Assembly (NCBI GenBank): GCA_947846985.1
Contig: CANTUZ010000003.1
Coordinates: forward strand, 124,008,626 to 124,072,625
DNA length: 64,000 nucleotides
Direction: 5' to 3'
Origin: Fratercula arctica
Lineage: Eukaryota; Chordata; Aves; Charadriiformes; Alcidae
A model generated the notes under the pieces. That model had not been told where the DNA came from. It did no database searches and saw only the letters and a list, made by a program, of their open reading frames with translations. This document shows, one piece after another, positions 25,360 through 37,585 of this stretch. How positions within the stretch are numbered: the stretch's first letter is position 1; every line of letters begins with the position of its first letter. A program made the translations under genes and the position numbers.

Positions 25360-25797
25360 ATCATAGAATAGAATCATAGAATCATAGAATTGTCTCGGTT
25401 GGAAGGGACCTTTCAGGTCATCAAGTCCAACCATCAACCCAACACTGCCAAGGCCACCACTACCCCATGGCCCTCAGCACCACGTCTGCCCGGCTTTTAA
25501 ATCCCTCCAGGGATGGCGACTCCACCACTGCCCTGGGCAGCCTCTTCCAATGCTTCACAAGCCTGTCCGTGAGGAAATTGTTCCCAATATCCATCCTAAA
25601 CCTCCCCTGGCACCACTTGAGGCCGTTTCCTCTTGTGCCATGGCCTGTTCCTTGGGAGAAGAGCCCGACCCCCCCTGGCTGCCCCCTCCTTTCAGGGAGC
25701 TGCAGAGAGCGAGAAGGTCTCCCCTCAGCCTCCTTTGCTCCAGGCTGAACACCCCCAGCTCCCTCAGCCGCTCCTCACCAGACTTGTGCTCCAGACC
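25360..25797 (-). mobile_element. CR1 LINE 3' fragment, type B
   Basis: Begins with three TCATAGAA-type repeats, carries CAACACTGCCAAGGCCACCA and ends in ORF2 ([20 protein letters not shown] reading). Confidence 0.95.
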
Positions 25798-26586
25798 CCC
25801 CACCAGATTTGTGATGAACCCAGTCCCCTGCAGACCTCTTTGCCATGCAACTTCGCTCAGGGTAGAGGAACACCTTGACCTGCAGCTTGGAGGAGCTGGT
25901 GTCCCCTTCCCTAGGGCCGCAGGGGAGTGCTGGGCACAATCCCTTAGGTTTAATGAGGATTTCAGTCTCTTTGGACACCAGGTGTGTTGGTGACACTCAC
26001 ACTGTCCCTGTTGGTGGGCACCTCTTCCCAATCAGCCCTGTGACCATGCCCATGTTCCTCCTCCTGAATCCAGTGGTGGATCCCAGCAGCCAGCAGTGCA
26101 GATCCTGGACCTGGAATCACAGGGTGCTCCCTGTGACACCAGCGTAGCCTTTGAGGTGGTGGCCCTCAAATTTCTGCCGTGCAGTGCACCTCAGGGCTCC
26201 TGAGAATGTTTAATGACTGGTGACATCGTACCGTCTACGCACCGCCTTATATAGTCCTCCCTGACACTTGGGATTTTATCCCTTCATCATCGTTTTGATG
26301 GTTGGAGCTTTTCCAGCAAAGTAAAATTCTTGTGTAAAACGCCGGTCCCTGGAGCGCCACAAGTTTTGGTTTGTTTTTTTTCAGTCTCTCAGGTTCAGCG
26401 ACCTCTCGCTGGTGCCCAGGATGGGTCCCTGGGGCTCTGCTTGGCCTCTCCACGGAGCATCCCGGGCCGGGGGACCTACTCCCAGCACCTCCACCTCCAA
26501 GATATCCATCTTGGAAACAGCACTGCATGCAGGGCAGGGTGCTGGGTCCCTGCTCAGGGTGCCCCAGACCATCTCCTCCACCCAGG
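25798..26586. other. Unique sequence, no gene recognised
   Basis: Nothing recognisable; borders the LTR candidate at 26587. Confidence 0.5.
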
Positions 26587-27083
26587 TGTTGTAGAAAAAC
26601 AGTCAAAACTTAGCACCAGCTTAAACATTAATGGCTGAAGTAGACGAAGCCTATAGATGGTGGCGTATGAACTGTAATGACCCTATTACAACACGCCAAA
26701 TAGCCAATTACAGAACCAGCTGAAACCGAGCTAAGAGGATGTGAAACGGGATGTAGAGCCACTGCGTGTTGTATAAGGAGGTGACCATGTAGCAACCCCT
26801 TGGTAACGAAACAGCAAACTAATTAAACCAACAAAACGCAAGAAGACCCCGGCCCTTAATATTCCTATTGGTCCAACCTGTCGTGTGAGGGTGGGGAACT
26901 TTGATTGTAAGGGTATAATTGCCCAGGGATTTCTTTGTTCAGGGTCCTTCTTCGGAGGCACCCAGCTCCAGCTGTAGTGCTATTAATAAAAAGTGCTTTC
27001 ATGAAGGAATCTGTCTTTGGGCTTCTGCGGAAACCTGGAGTCGAGCCCCGCGATGGTGGCTGGCACGTGGGATTTCTGTAACA
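26587..27083 (+). mobile_element. Candidate ERV solo LTR (~497 bp)
   Basis: Starts TGTTGTAGAAAAACAGTC and ends TTTCTGTAACA, giving TG...CA ends. Near the 3' side it has GGGTATAATTGC as a possible TATA element and ATTAATAAAAAGTGC with an AATAAA signal about 75 bp later, the usual LTR order. The flanks do not form a clean target duplication and no internal retroviral sequence is next to it. Confidence 0.6.
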
Positions 27084-27426
27084 GGACATCCTTCCCAGCA
27101 GGTCTCTCATGTCTCTCGGGGGGTCTGCAGGTGGTCCCCCAACACCATCACCTCCTCGGGGACCTCCTGAGGTCACCTTGGGGTGAGCCCGGTGGGGCTT
27201 CCCCTCTGAAGGGCTGATGAAAGGGGTTTCTTGGACGCATTTTCCCCATGAACTCCAGCCTATCTCGGGCTATTTCAAGGCCACCTTCACACCCTGCCCT
27301 TGGCTGTTGCTGTAGAGGGGATGCTCCAACCCTTTATTTCTAACCTGGCTGCTGCTCCTCCCCTCCCCATCACCCCATCGTATTTGGGGTTACCTCTTCA
27401 AGCCTCTCCCAGTCTCTTCCAGCATC
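27084..27426. other. Unique sequence, no gene recognised
   Basis: Nothing recognisable. Confidence 0.5.
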
Positions 27427-27750
27427 TTCCAGGCCCTGCGAGTCCCTAAAGGGGCTCCAGGAAAGCTGGGGAGGGACTCTGGAGCAGGGAGGGGAGCCGT
27501 GGGACGAGGGGGAAGGGTTTTACACTGACAGAGGGGAGACTGAGATGAGAGATTGGGAAGAAATTCTTTGGTGTGAGGGGGGTGAGCCCCTGGCCCAGGT
27601 TGCCCCAAGAAGCCGTGGCTGCCCCATCCCTGGAGGGGTTCAAGGCCAGGTTGGACGGGGCTTGGAGCAACCTGGGCTGGTGGGAGGTGTCCCAGATGAT
27701 CTTTAAGGTCCCTTCCAACCCAATCATTCTGTGATTCTATGATTCTATGA
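27427..27750 (+). mobile_element. CR1 LINE 3' fragment, type A with a 3'UTR deletion
   Basis: Ends TTCTGTGATTCTATGATTCT. The usual CCTGCCCAGGGCAGGGGGTG segment before the 3' end is replaced by CCCAGATGATCTTTAAGG. Confidence 0.93.
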
Positions 27751-29349
27751 CCTCGTGGCACCAGGGTGGGACAAAACACGAGTGGAGATGCAGAGAGGCA
27801 AATATGGTGTCCAGCTCGGAAACCAGCCCAAAGGACTGGGGGTCCCATAACCCACCTCCTGCCTGAGGTGACCACGGAGCACGGTTTGCAGGCTGCTGGT
27901 GCCCTCTAAAGGGAGAAGCGCAGGGGAGAAGTCCCAGCAGGCTCGTCCCCAGGACAGACCCCCTGCTGCAAGACAGATCTCCTCTGCTTCGGAAACACAG
28001 CAGGGATTTGGTGGGGGGGCTCCTTCCACCCCAGCACCCTGGTCTCGCCCCTGCTGCCACCCTGCCTGCGAGGTGCCAGGGCTGCAGAGCAAAGGGACCT
28101 GGCCGTCGAAGCCCTGATGAGCACAAGAAAGCCACGGAAACCCTGAGAGGGGCTTTATGGGTATAAACCTGACACGGCTTTAATTTGCTGCTTCTTCTAG
28201 GGAGAGTTTTACAGCTCCAAACGGCCAAAAAAACCCATGTGCTTCCACAGGATTGTGTTAGTCCTCAGCGTGCCAAGATTGCCACCCTGCTGCCGGGGCC
28301 AGCCCGTCTGCTGCAGCAACCCCAAACCCCCGTGCCGTGGGAGAAACACCAGAAAATGGGGCTGTTTGCTGGATCTGTGCCGCTTGCGCAGATGGAGGGG
28401 AGATGCACCCGCCCTCCTGGGCTGATGGAGGGCAGGCATCACGGGTGCGAGAGCTCCAGGGAGGGGGCACGGGCTAAAAATGCCGATAATTCACCCTAAT
28501 GCTCCGGCTGCGGCGGGGGAGGCTGTGCAAGGTGATGCTGCAGGGCGTTCGCCTTCCCCTACCTTTGATATTTCCTATTAAAGGCATCCAGAGATGCTGA
28601 AAGGATGGTATGCGCCCTTGGGAGGGTTTAGGTGCTCGCAGGCTGCAAACATCCTCATTTCTCTTTGTGCTAAAGGGCTGCTGAGTCGGGAACACCAGAA
28701 CTGGCTGTTCAAAACCTCTCCTGGAAGGGCCGAGGTGTTCTTGGTGCCTTCACGAGACTTGCTGGGGAGGTGGAGGGGGAAGGAGCCAGGAAAGGCACTG
28801 AAGCCACTCTTGCCTCCCTTAGACTGGACACAACAATTGCCAGCACGGTTAAAAGCTTGGGAAACCCACCCTGATGTTCTCAGGCAGGCTTCTTCGCCAC
28901 GGGATTCTTAGTAAATCTGTTTTCATTCACTTTTCTGTACCTAAGCCCTGCAGGGTGTGTGCAGACAACCCTCTTCTCCTGCCAGGCACCGAACCTGCAC
29001 CGTGCCCTCCACACACCACGGTCCCGCACTGAGGACATGCCGGGCAGGGACAAAGCACATCCCGGGATAAAAATAGACCCTGCGGCGGGTATTGTCAGTA
29101 AGATCATCCCTCCTGCCAGCTCCCTGCCAGGCAGCCCTGCCCAGGGACGCGGTGACCGAGGAGTCATCTCCTGGGGATGCGGTTTGGTAACCCCTGGGCT
29201 CCCTGGCTGCTGCCACCATGTTTCATGGACGGGGGAGAAGAGGGAGAGGTTTCCCCAGGATGGTGTATGGGATCACCTGGATAAACAGGGTTGGGACCAC
29301 AAAGGTGAAACTCAGCTTCATCTGGCTTTGAGAGATCCCTATCAACAGG
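27751..29349. other. Unique sequence, no gene recognised
   Basis: No exon or repeat recognised. Confidence 0.5.
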
Positions 29350-29979
29350 AGCCGGCACCGTGCGCCGGCAGCCCAGAAACCCCCCGCAGCCTGGGCTGCA
29401 TCCCCAGCAGCGTGGGCAGCAGGGCGAGGGGGGGGATTCTGCCCCTCTGCTCCGCTCGGGGGAGACCCCCCTGCAGCGCTGCCTCCAGCTCTGGGGCCTC
29501 AGCACAGGAGAGACACGGAGCTGTTGGAGCGGGGCCAGAGGAGGCCCCGGAGATGCTGGGAGGGCTGGAGCCCCTCTGCTGGGAGGACAGGCTGAGAGAG
29601 CTGGGGGGGTTCAGCCTGGAGAAGAGAAGGCTCCGCGGAGACCTTCCAGCCCCTGCCAGGCCCTCAAGGGGCTCCAGGAAAGCTGGGGAGGGACTCTGGA
29701 TCAGGGAGGGGAGCCGTGGGACGAGGGGGAAGGGTTTTACACTGACAGGGGGGAGACTGAGAGGAGAGATTGGGAAGAAACTCTTTGGTGTGAGGGGGGT
29801 GAGCCCCTGGCCCAGGTTGCCCCGAGAAGCTGTGGCTGCCCCATCCCTGGAGGGGTTCAAGGCCAGGTTGGACGGGGCTTGGAGCAACCTGGGCTGGTGG
29901 GAGGTGTCCCTGCCCAGGGCAGGGGGTGGCACTGGGGGGGCTTTAAGGTCCCTTCCCACCCAAACCATTCCATGATCCT
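29350..29979 (+). mobile_element. CR1 LINE 3' fragment, type A (~630 bp)
   Basis: Runs from the ORF2 C-terminal region (GCCGGCACCGTGCGCCGGCA) through the complete 3'UTR to CCATTCCATGATCC. Nearly identical to the copies at 51040 and 57731. Confidence 0.95.
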
Positions 29980-29989
29980 ACAGCTCAGG

Positions 29990-31062
29990 GGAAGCTGGGG
30001 CAATGTCTCAGCCTGGGGTTGCCTGAAGCCTGCATCGTACTAAGAACCAAAATCCGAATGGAGCCTTGAATAATCCCTTAACAAACAGAACGCCCTGAGT
30101 CCCATTCCACCACTATTCAGGAACTTTGTGTACCAGGCAGCACAAAATGAGCAATACGGACTAAGGGGCCATCTCACCACCAGAGATAAACGTTCCAAAC
30201 AGTAGAATCCCCTCAGGTATAATCCTGCCCACCCATCAAATCAGCAAACAAAAACCGTAAGGTTTGGGTAGAAAATGGGGGATTCTTTTCCAAGGATACA
30301 GCTGGTCTGTAGGAGATTCTTCCCCCCTTGTCTGGGGCAATGTACAAGGTAATTTCTCAGGGATTGGGAGGCCTCACCCAAGACAGAATGATTAAGAAAC
30401 ATACATATGGTATTTTTCACGCTTTAAAATCATAGGGACCTTAAAGATCGCCTAGTTCCAACCCCCTGCCATGGGCAGGGACACCTCCCACTAGACCAGG
30501 TTGCTCCAAGCCCCGTCCAGCCTGGCCTTAAAAACTTCCAGGGATGGGGCTTCCACCACCTCTCTGGGCAACCTGGGCCAGTGTCTCACCACCCTCATGG
30601 TGAAGAACTTCTTCCTAACGTCCAGTCTGAATCGTCCCATCTCTAGTTTTAATCCATTCCCTCTAGTCCTACCATTACCCGACATCCTAAAAAGTCCCTC
30701 CCCAGCTTTCTTGTAGCCCCCTTAAGACACTGGTAGCCACTCTAAGCTCTCCTCGGAGCCAGCCCTAACAATTCTATGATTCTATGATCATAATTAGTGC
30801 ACTCCTTTAGGTTATTAATATCCAGCACGCTTGTGGTTTGTGTTAGTCCGTTCTGTGAATCACTTGGAGGTTGTACTAGTGTATCCCGTGAATTGCTTTC
30901 CAAACTGCAACAGTGCATTCCTCCATCGGATCCATAAAACCCGCGCTAGTGGCGTGCTGGACCTGGGAGCGAAGCTCAAATAAATCCTTAGTTTGAACCT
31001 TACAGTGAGGTCTCTCTCTGTCTCCATCACAGATGGGGACCCATCTCGTGGAGTTTGGTGCT
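29990..31062 (+). mobile_element. Candidate ERV LTR split by a CR1 insertion
   Basis: The two flanks of the CR1 copy at 30428..30759 share an AT-richer composition unlike the surroundings. The right part ends with CTCAAATAAATCCTTAG (AATAAA at 30979..30984) followed by a CT-rich stretch, like an LTR R/U5 region. The left end could not be fixed and no coding sequence was found. Confidence 0.42.
30428..30759 (-). mobile_element. CR1 LINE 3' fragment, type D
   Basis: Carries CTAGTTCCAACCCCCTGCCA and TCTCACCACCCTCATGGTGA; almost the same as the copy at 48556. Its left end has lost the tail repeats. Immediately to the right a lone + oriented CR1-like tail CAATTCTATGATTCTATGA (30764..30787) is present. 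Confidence 0.93.
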
Positions 31063-32603
31063 GGGACCACGCCGTGCATGGATTAAAGACCAGGGGTTTC
31101 TCTACGTGCCGGGGCGGCTGGAAGGATGAGTTCGTCTTGGAAGTCTTGGCCAGAGCAAAGAAAAAAACGGGAGATTTATTTGCAGCACTGGCTTTGATGT
31201 GCGGGGCAGCGCCGGGGAGCTTCAAGGACAGGGTTATGGAGCTCCTCCAGCATCTGTGGGGAGGGGGCTGGTGGTGCTGAGGGGCTCAGGTTGGTGGTGA
31301 GGAGCTGCAGAGGGGGCTCGCAAGAGTGTGAAAAGGCAATAGAAAGGTAAAAAAAAGTCCTTACTTGGTATCTAAAAATGTTAGATTCTGAGTTGGCCAC
31401 AGTCCAGAGCCAACAGCGAAGGAGCATTTGGGCTCGGCCACCCCGGGGTGGGAGCTGTGAGCCGGGGAGGGCAGGCGGGGGGGCTCCACGAACCCCAGTG
31501 GCCCCCACAAACCCACCGGAGAGCTGCTGGGAGGGGGGTGAGGGCTGAGATACCCACAGCCCCTCTCTGCCGCCCGGGCGGGTGGGCAGATGCTGCGTTC
31601 CCATCCCTCCGGGCGCCTAAAAGCAATCTCAGGATGAGATCCTGGACCCGCAAGGGGTGACCCCTGTGAGCTGCTGATCCCCCACCCAGCCTGGCCCTTC
31701 GCACGAAAGATCTCGAACCTCTTGTTTAATTCCGGGATCCATCGTACGACACAGCAGCCAGATGAGGACCTCCCCGCGACAGCAGCCACGTCAGGTTCAA
31801 AACGTCCAGGGAGGCAAATGAAATTTGGTGGAAAGGATGCCATTAAGGAATTTTGTCTTCTAGCCCAAATACGTGGATGTTTCTTGGTGTTTGGCCTTTG
31901 CACCACCGGCACAAAGCGAGTTTCTTCCTCGCGGCTGCTGTACACATCCTTCCCCCCTGCATAGATGCTGCGCGGTTGATCTTGGCCAAGGAACAAGCCC
32001 TAAAAGCATACACAGCTCTGACTGACTGTGAATGGTGACCTGACTGGAGTTTAAAATGATTTTAAAAATGCACTAAAAAACCACAAGGACTTGCCTTGGT
32101 GTGTTAAACCCCAGCTTTTGGAGTGCTGCGGCAGTTAGCCCCCATCAACCGGATGAAATGTGCTGGCTGGGGAGTGATGAGGAGAGAGGTTTAAAAGGGT
32201 TATTTCGCTTCAGATGTCAGCGAGTGGGGGGAAAGAATCAATAAAAAGCTGTTAAAAAACCATCTCTGGCTTTCCAAAATAGCTGCTACAAAAAGCCCCT
32301 CATTAATAGGGTACTTCTGTGTTTTGAATCAGGAAGGGGAACCAGGTGGGAGGATGGTTATGAACCCGCCCAGCAGGAAAGATGGTTGTGAACCTGCCCT
32401 GGGGATGCGGCTGGGGTGGCAGCGGGGTGAGGAGGCGAGGCTGCTCCTGTCCCCCTGTCTGCTGCCCCCGCCTCCCTCCCCGCAGGGCGGGAGATGGAGC
32501 TCTGGTGTAGAAGAGGGGTCAGGGCCCTTTCTCCAGCCCCGTGGGCAAAGGGCACGGGATGACATCCAGGGGAAATCCAAACAGCAATCCAAAATCCAAA
32601 TCC
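31063..32603. other. Unique sequence, no gene recognised
   Basis: The - strand frame at 31361..31996 (211 codons) is open but resembles no known family. AT-rich at 32.04-32.33 kb. Confidence 0.5.
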
Positions 32604-32804
32604 AAAAGCATTGGAAGAGGCTGCCCAGGGAAGCGGTGGAGTCACCGTCCCTGGAGGGATTTAAAAGATGGGTAAACGTGGTGCTTAGAGGTATGGTTTA
32701 GTGATGGTTTTTGTCAGAGTTGGGTTGATGGTTGGACTTGATGATCTGAAAGGTCCCTTCCAACCTGGGCAATTCTATGATTCTCTGATTCTGTGATTCT
32801 ATGA
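32604..32804 (+). mobile_element. CR1 LINE 3' fragment, type B, short
   Basis: From AAAAGCATTGGAAGAGGCTG to TTCTATGATTCTCTGATTCT; about 200 bp. Confidence 0.92.
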
Positions 32805-33864
32805 AATGCTCTTCGGAGGTAACCAGATGTCTCGCCCTTGCAAAGGTGCTCGCTGGTGGCCCAAAGGTGCCAGACCCCTCATGGATGGGTGGCACACAGG
32901 GGCAGAGCCCCGGTTGTCACCACCAGTGACAGACCTTGTCCGTGCCCTCCCATGTCACCCACTTCCAAAATCACAGGAGAAAAAAGGTCTTCTCAAATGA
33001 ATTACGCGGGGCTAAGGCTGTGCGCTGCCCCTTGCCCACGCTGGGACACTGTCCTACCAGCCCTGCCATGGTTAAACCCATCCTAATGTGCTCTCCAGGG
33101 AGCACGAGCCCTCCCGGAGGACAGAGGAATTAAGCTCCTCTTCCTCCTGGCAAAGCACACCCGCCCCAGGCTCACTGTCCCTGTAGTCACTCATCCTGGG
33201 AGTAGTTTTCTTCCACCAATTTCTCTGGCAGCTTCTTGAAACCGTGTCAAGTTTCAAGTTTTGCTGCATGCAGCAGCCTGGGAAGGGGAACACCGTGGCT
33301 GAGAAGAATCACCCTGTTGGGTTTGCTTTGGACCTGACATGTGGTAACCTCCCGTGGTCCTGTCCTGCTCTTGTGTGGGATGAGACAGTGGACAACCAAC
33401 CCTCTGCTTTGGCCACCGTGTCCTTCCCAGGATGATGGGCTTTGGCTTGCATGGCTGTTTCTTGCAGGGATGCCATGCGGACCTCTAACTGCTCTGATGA
33501 CCTTCTCTGCACCCTCTCCTGGCTCCAGCATCTCCCCGTCTCCTGCTCCAGCATCTCCCCATCTCCTGCTCCAGCATCTCCTGGATGCAGGATGGCCACG
33601 CCGTGCGCGGGCAGCAAGGAGGGCCAACCCCCCACTGGCTCCCAGTTTTGCCTGCTCTCCTCTCCACGCTTTTCCTAATTATTCCTGCAGGCTGATTTGC
33701 TTTTTTGACCACTGCCAGTCACCCACCCACTGTAAACGCATGGTCTGGCTGCTGGGTGGTACTGCTGGGCTGGGAACCCATGGGTGATTCAGCAGCACCT
33801 TCCTCAGAGACCCTCCTCCACCCTTGTCTTGGTTACCCTGGATAATTTCATGGCATCCACAGGC
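32805..33864. other. Unique sequence; short 24-bp repeat
   Basis: Two to three units of CAGCATCTCCCCATCTCCTG then CTCC lie at 33525..33580. No gene recognised. Confidence 0.5.
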
Positions 33865-34159
33865 TCATAGAGTCACAGAATGGTTTGGGTGGGAAGGGAC
33901 CTTAAAGCCCCCCCAGTGCCACCCCCTGCCCTGGGCAGGGACATCTCCCACCAGCCCAGGCTGCTCCAAGCCCCGTCCAACCTGGCCTTGAACCCCTCCA
34001 GGGATGGGGCAGCCACAGCTTCTCGGGGCAGCCTGGGCCAGGGGCTCACCCCCCTCACACCAAAGAATTTCTTCCCAATCTCTCCTCTCAGTCTCCCCTC
34101 TGTCAGTGTAAAACCCTTCCCCTTTGTCCTATCACTCCCCTCCCTGATCGAAAGTCCCT
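33865..34159 (-). mobile_element. CR1 LINE 3' fragment, type A
   Basis: Begins TCATAGAGTCACAGAATGGT and ends near CCCTGATCGAAAGTCCCTC; lies about 250 bp beyond the CIMIP2C poly(A) signal. Confidence 0.94.
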
Positions 34160-34406
34160 CATCACCCCGTCTGAGGTCACTGGTGACTACGCTGAAGTCC
34201 ATGTGCTCTTCCCCCCCATCACAGCGCTTCTGTAGCCTCCCCAGCCCAGGTGAGAGGGTTCTGTGTGACCCTGCCCCATGGCAGGAGAAGCTGCCTGGTG
34301 GGCAGCTGCCCTCTCTTCTTGGATGCCATGGACAAAGAGCATCCCTGCCGCACGCGGATGGGTCCCATGGCACACAGACCCTGAGACAGCAGGCAGCTCC
34401 TTTGCC

Positions 34407-34412
34407 TTTATT
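34407..34412 (-). terminator. CIMIP2C: CIMIP2C poly(A) signal AATAAA
   Basis: The - strand reads GGGAAAATAAAGG here, a canonical hexamer 72 bp past the CIMIP2C stop. It implies a very short 3'UTR, and no stronger signal lies between it and the stop. Confidence 0.75.
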
Positions 34413-34483
34413 TTCCCGTTGTTCCTCTCCCGGCTGGAAAACCAGGTTTCCACCGAGGTCAGGGTGGATGCCGTCACTTAAGC

Positions 34484-34622
34484 TCAGCACTCGAAAAAGC
34501 TGTCTCGGATGGCTCTCTCCCGGGAGGTGACCCTCTTCCCCGAGGGGAAGGTCTGGTAGGTCCGCAGGTTCGTCGGTGACACTCGCAGCAAACGCCAGTG
34601 GGTCTTTGCGCTGAGCGGTGGG
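34484..34622 (-). CDS. CIMIP2C: CIMIP2C last coding exon
   Basis: After an acceptor CTCCCCAG the first base completes the leucine codon left open by the previous exon. The exon then encodes 45 residues, including WRLLRVSPTNLRTYQTFPSG and KRVTSRERAIRDSFFEC, before a TGA stop. The mammalian C-terminus has the same LKTYQTFPSGKRVSPQERKK pattern and ends shortly after an FEF motif. The bird protein stops at FEC, a few residues early. About 135 residues of the protein are visible over the three exons; the human protein is about 200 long, so an N-terminal exon of roughly 40-45 residues is missing here. An AATAAA signal follows about 72 bp after the stop. Confidence 0.93.
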
Positions 34623-34908
34623 CTGGGGAGGAGCAGAGCACCGTGGAGTGTTACAGAGGTGCAGGCAGCAGGTACGGAGGTGTGGGCAGGAGTTTCAGGG
34701 GTGCAAGCAGGGGTTCCAGGGGTGCAGGCAGGGCTCAGCCATAGGGGTGTCCTCCAAGGGCACCCTGTCACCCTTCACACCAGCAGAGCGTCAGAAGCTG
34801 GAGAGCTTGCAGAGTTGTCCACCCAAAAGGACATGTTCAATCTGACCTGGCACGGGGCTGATGCAACCCCAGGGCTCCTGATTCCCAGCTCCATGGGCCG
34901 AGGCCAAT

Positions 34909-35696
34909 GGTGTGAGGTTCAACAAGGCCAAGTGCTGGGTCCTGCTCTTGGGTCACACCAACCTCATGGACGCTCCAGGCTGGGGCAGAGCAGCTGGAGA
35001 GCTGCCCAGGGGAAAAGGACCTGGGGGTGTTGGTCGACAGCCGGCTGAATACGAGCCAGCAGTGTGCCCAGGTGGCCAAGGAGGCCACCAGCATCCTGGC
35101 CTGTGTCAGCACTAGTGTGGCCAGCAGGGCTGGGGCAGTGACCGTCCCCCTGCACTGGGCACTGGTGAGGCCCCACCTCGAGGGCTGTGTCCAGGTTTGG
35201 GCCCCTCACACCAAGAAAGACATTGAGGGGCTGGAGCGTGTCCAGAGAAGGGCAATGGAGCTGGTGAGGGCTCTGGAGCACAAGTCTGGTGAGGAGCGGC
35301 TGAGGGAGCTGGGGGTGTTCAGCCTGGAGCAAAGGGGGCTGAGGGGAGACCTTCTCGCTCTCTGCAGCTCCCTGAAAGGAGGGGGCAGCCAGGGGGGGTC
35401 GGGCTCTTCTCCCAAGGAACAGGCCATGGCACAAGAGGAAACGGCCTCAAGTGGCGCCAGGGGAGGTTTAGGATGGATATTGGGAACAATTTCCTCACGG
35501 AAAGGGTTGTGAAGCATTGGAAGAGGCTGCCCAGGGCAGTGGTGGAGTCGCCATCCCTGGAGGGATTTAAAAGCCAGGCAGACGTGGTGCTGAGGGACGT
35601 GGGGTAGTGGTGGCCTTGGCAGTGTTGGGTCGATGGTTGGACTCAATGGTCTGAAAGGTCCCTTCCAACCTGGGCAATTCTATGGTTCTATGATTC
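34909..35696 (+). mobile_element. CR1 LINE 3' fragment, type B (~790 bp), in CIMIP2C intron
   Basis: Contains decayed ORF2 C-terminal sequence ([20 protein letters not shown] and [20 protein letters not shown]) and ends TTCTATGGTTCTATGATTC. Antisense to CIMIP2C. Confidence 0.95.
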
Positions 35697-36966
35697 CCGC
35701 TGGCTCTGCCTGCTCCCGAGCCCCACACGGGCACCCATAGCCTTGCCCTCAGGGATTGTGCAGGCACAGGCGTAACTCTCCGCCAAGTGCGAGGAAAGAC
35801 ATACAGAATTGGGAGATTTTTGTCTGTGCCACGTCCAGAGCTGATGCTGCAAGGCCAAGCAGCGCTCTCCTGTTTGCGAGCGCTCGTCATGCCCAGGCCA
35901 CAAACGATGCAGAAGCAGCTCTGCATATCGGCATTTCCCGGGTGGGTTCAGTCACGCTCCCGAGCGAGGAAGGACCCTGGGGATGGGGAAGTGCTTGAAG
36001 GGACAGAGGGGCAGCAGAGATTGCTTTCAAGGCCACCGCTGCTTGTGCCCCTTTGGGGACACATTGCCTGACCCTCCCAGAGCTGGTCGAAGTCAAATGT
36101 GGGGACGGGTCAGGGAGCAGCGAGGTCCTCAGCAACAAGGAGCAGGGGCGCGAGGCGGCAAGTCAGGGTGAGGATCAGGTCTGGAGATTGTGGTCAGGGT
36201 CAGACACAGCCCAAGGGCCACCCAACTGTGAGGCAGGTCCTGAGGTCAAGCCCAAATCCAGGTCCAGGTTGAAGTGGAGGAGGCCCAAGGCTGGGTGCAG
36301 AGCCAGCTGTGGCACAGCTGTAAAGGCGGGGGCCTGGGGTAGATCTGCAGCTTGAAAACAAATCCCAGAGGAAGGGAGGTGCCAGCCATCACCACCAGCT
36401 TCGCTCACAACAGCTCTTATCAGCCAGGGCTGGCCTTGGCCTCTGCCAGCTAAACTCCTGGAAGGGGGATGTGCTCATGGCCCTGACAGCATCTGGTTTG
36501 CTCCATCCACTTCCATCGATCCTCCTTGTCCCACACATTTCTCCCCCTTGCCATGAGACCTGGCCTGGGTGAAGGACAGCCTCCCCCACTCCTCCTTTCT
36601 CATGGGCAGCCGAGGGCTGATAAGAAAGCGCGAGATAGCCACAGCACACAGCCCGGATGAAGTGCTCCTTGCCCAGCAATTAACCTCTAATTTAAACAGC
36701 TTCTCTGAGCTCCGCAGACAAAACTTTGCGTATTCACGGGTTTCCAGGGCTGGCCATAGCTCACAGCATCCCCGTGACTTCCCATCTCGCAGCAAGGACG
36801 GTCCAGCCACCTCCAGGGCTGTGCGAGCATCCGTGGGGCAGAGGCAGCATCCAGATTCTCTGGTTGGTGCCTCCAGTGCTGTGGCTGGTCTGAGGCTCCC
36901 CCATGCAAGGAAGACATGGACATACTGCAGCAAGGGCCACCGAGATGGGCCAGAGCACATGATATA
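35697..36966. other. Unique intronic sequence
   Basis: Inside the CIMIP2C last intron. Nothing recognisable. Confidence 0.55.
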
Positions 36967-37491
36967 GACCCCCCTGCAGCGCTGCCTCCAGCTCTGGGGC
37001 CTCAGCACAGGAGAGACACGGAGCTGTTGGAGCGGGGCCAGAGGAGGCCCCGGAGATGCTGGGAGGGCTGGAGCCCCTCTGCTGGGAGGACAGGCTGAGA
37101 GAGCTGGGGGGGTTCAGCCTGGAGAAGAGAAGGCTCCGCGGAGACCTTCCAGTCCCTGCCAGGCCCTCAAGGGGCTCCAGGAAAGCTGGGGAGGGACTCT
37201 GGAGCAGGGAGGGGAGCCGTGGGACGAGGGGGAAGGGTTTTACACTGACAGAGGGGAGACTGAGAGGAGAGATTGGGAAGAAATTCTTTGGTGTGAGGGG
37301 GGTGAGCCCCTGGCCCAGGCTGCCCCGAGAAGCTGTGGCTGCCCCATCCCTGGAGGGGTTCAAGGCCAGGTTGGACGGGGCTTGGAGCAACCTGGGCTGG
37401 TGGGAGGTGTCCCTGCCCAGGGCAGGGGGTGGCACTGGGGGGGCTTTAAGGTCCCTTCCAACCCAAACCATTCTGGGATTCCATGATTCTA
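36967..37491 (+). mobile_element. CR1 LINE 3' fragment, type A, in CIMIP2C intron
   Basis: From CCCCCTGCAGCGCTGCCTCC to TTCTGGGATTCCATGATTCT. Antisense to CIMIP2C. Confidence 0.95.
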
Positions 37492-37496
37492 CATGG

Positions 37497-37585
37497 AAGG
37501 AGAGGCAGAGAGCTGGGCTGTTCAGCCTTGAGAGAGGAGAAGGCAAAGGTGGATCTTATTACTGTCTGTCTAAGGGCAGGTAGCA
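37497..37585 (+). mobile_element. Small CR1 ORF2 fragment
   Basis: GGGCTGTTCAGCCTTGAGAG then AGGAGAAGGC and TGGATCTTATTACTGTCT match the ORF2 LFSLERR...GDLI region of CR1. No 3' end is attached. Confidence 0.6.

Noticed and set aside
28959..29975. 338-codon + strand frame
   Set aside because: Its second half is CR1 ORF2 and 3'UTR read through, and its first half resembles nothing known.
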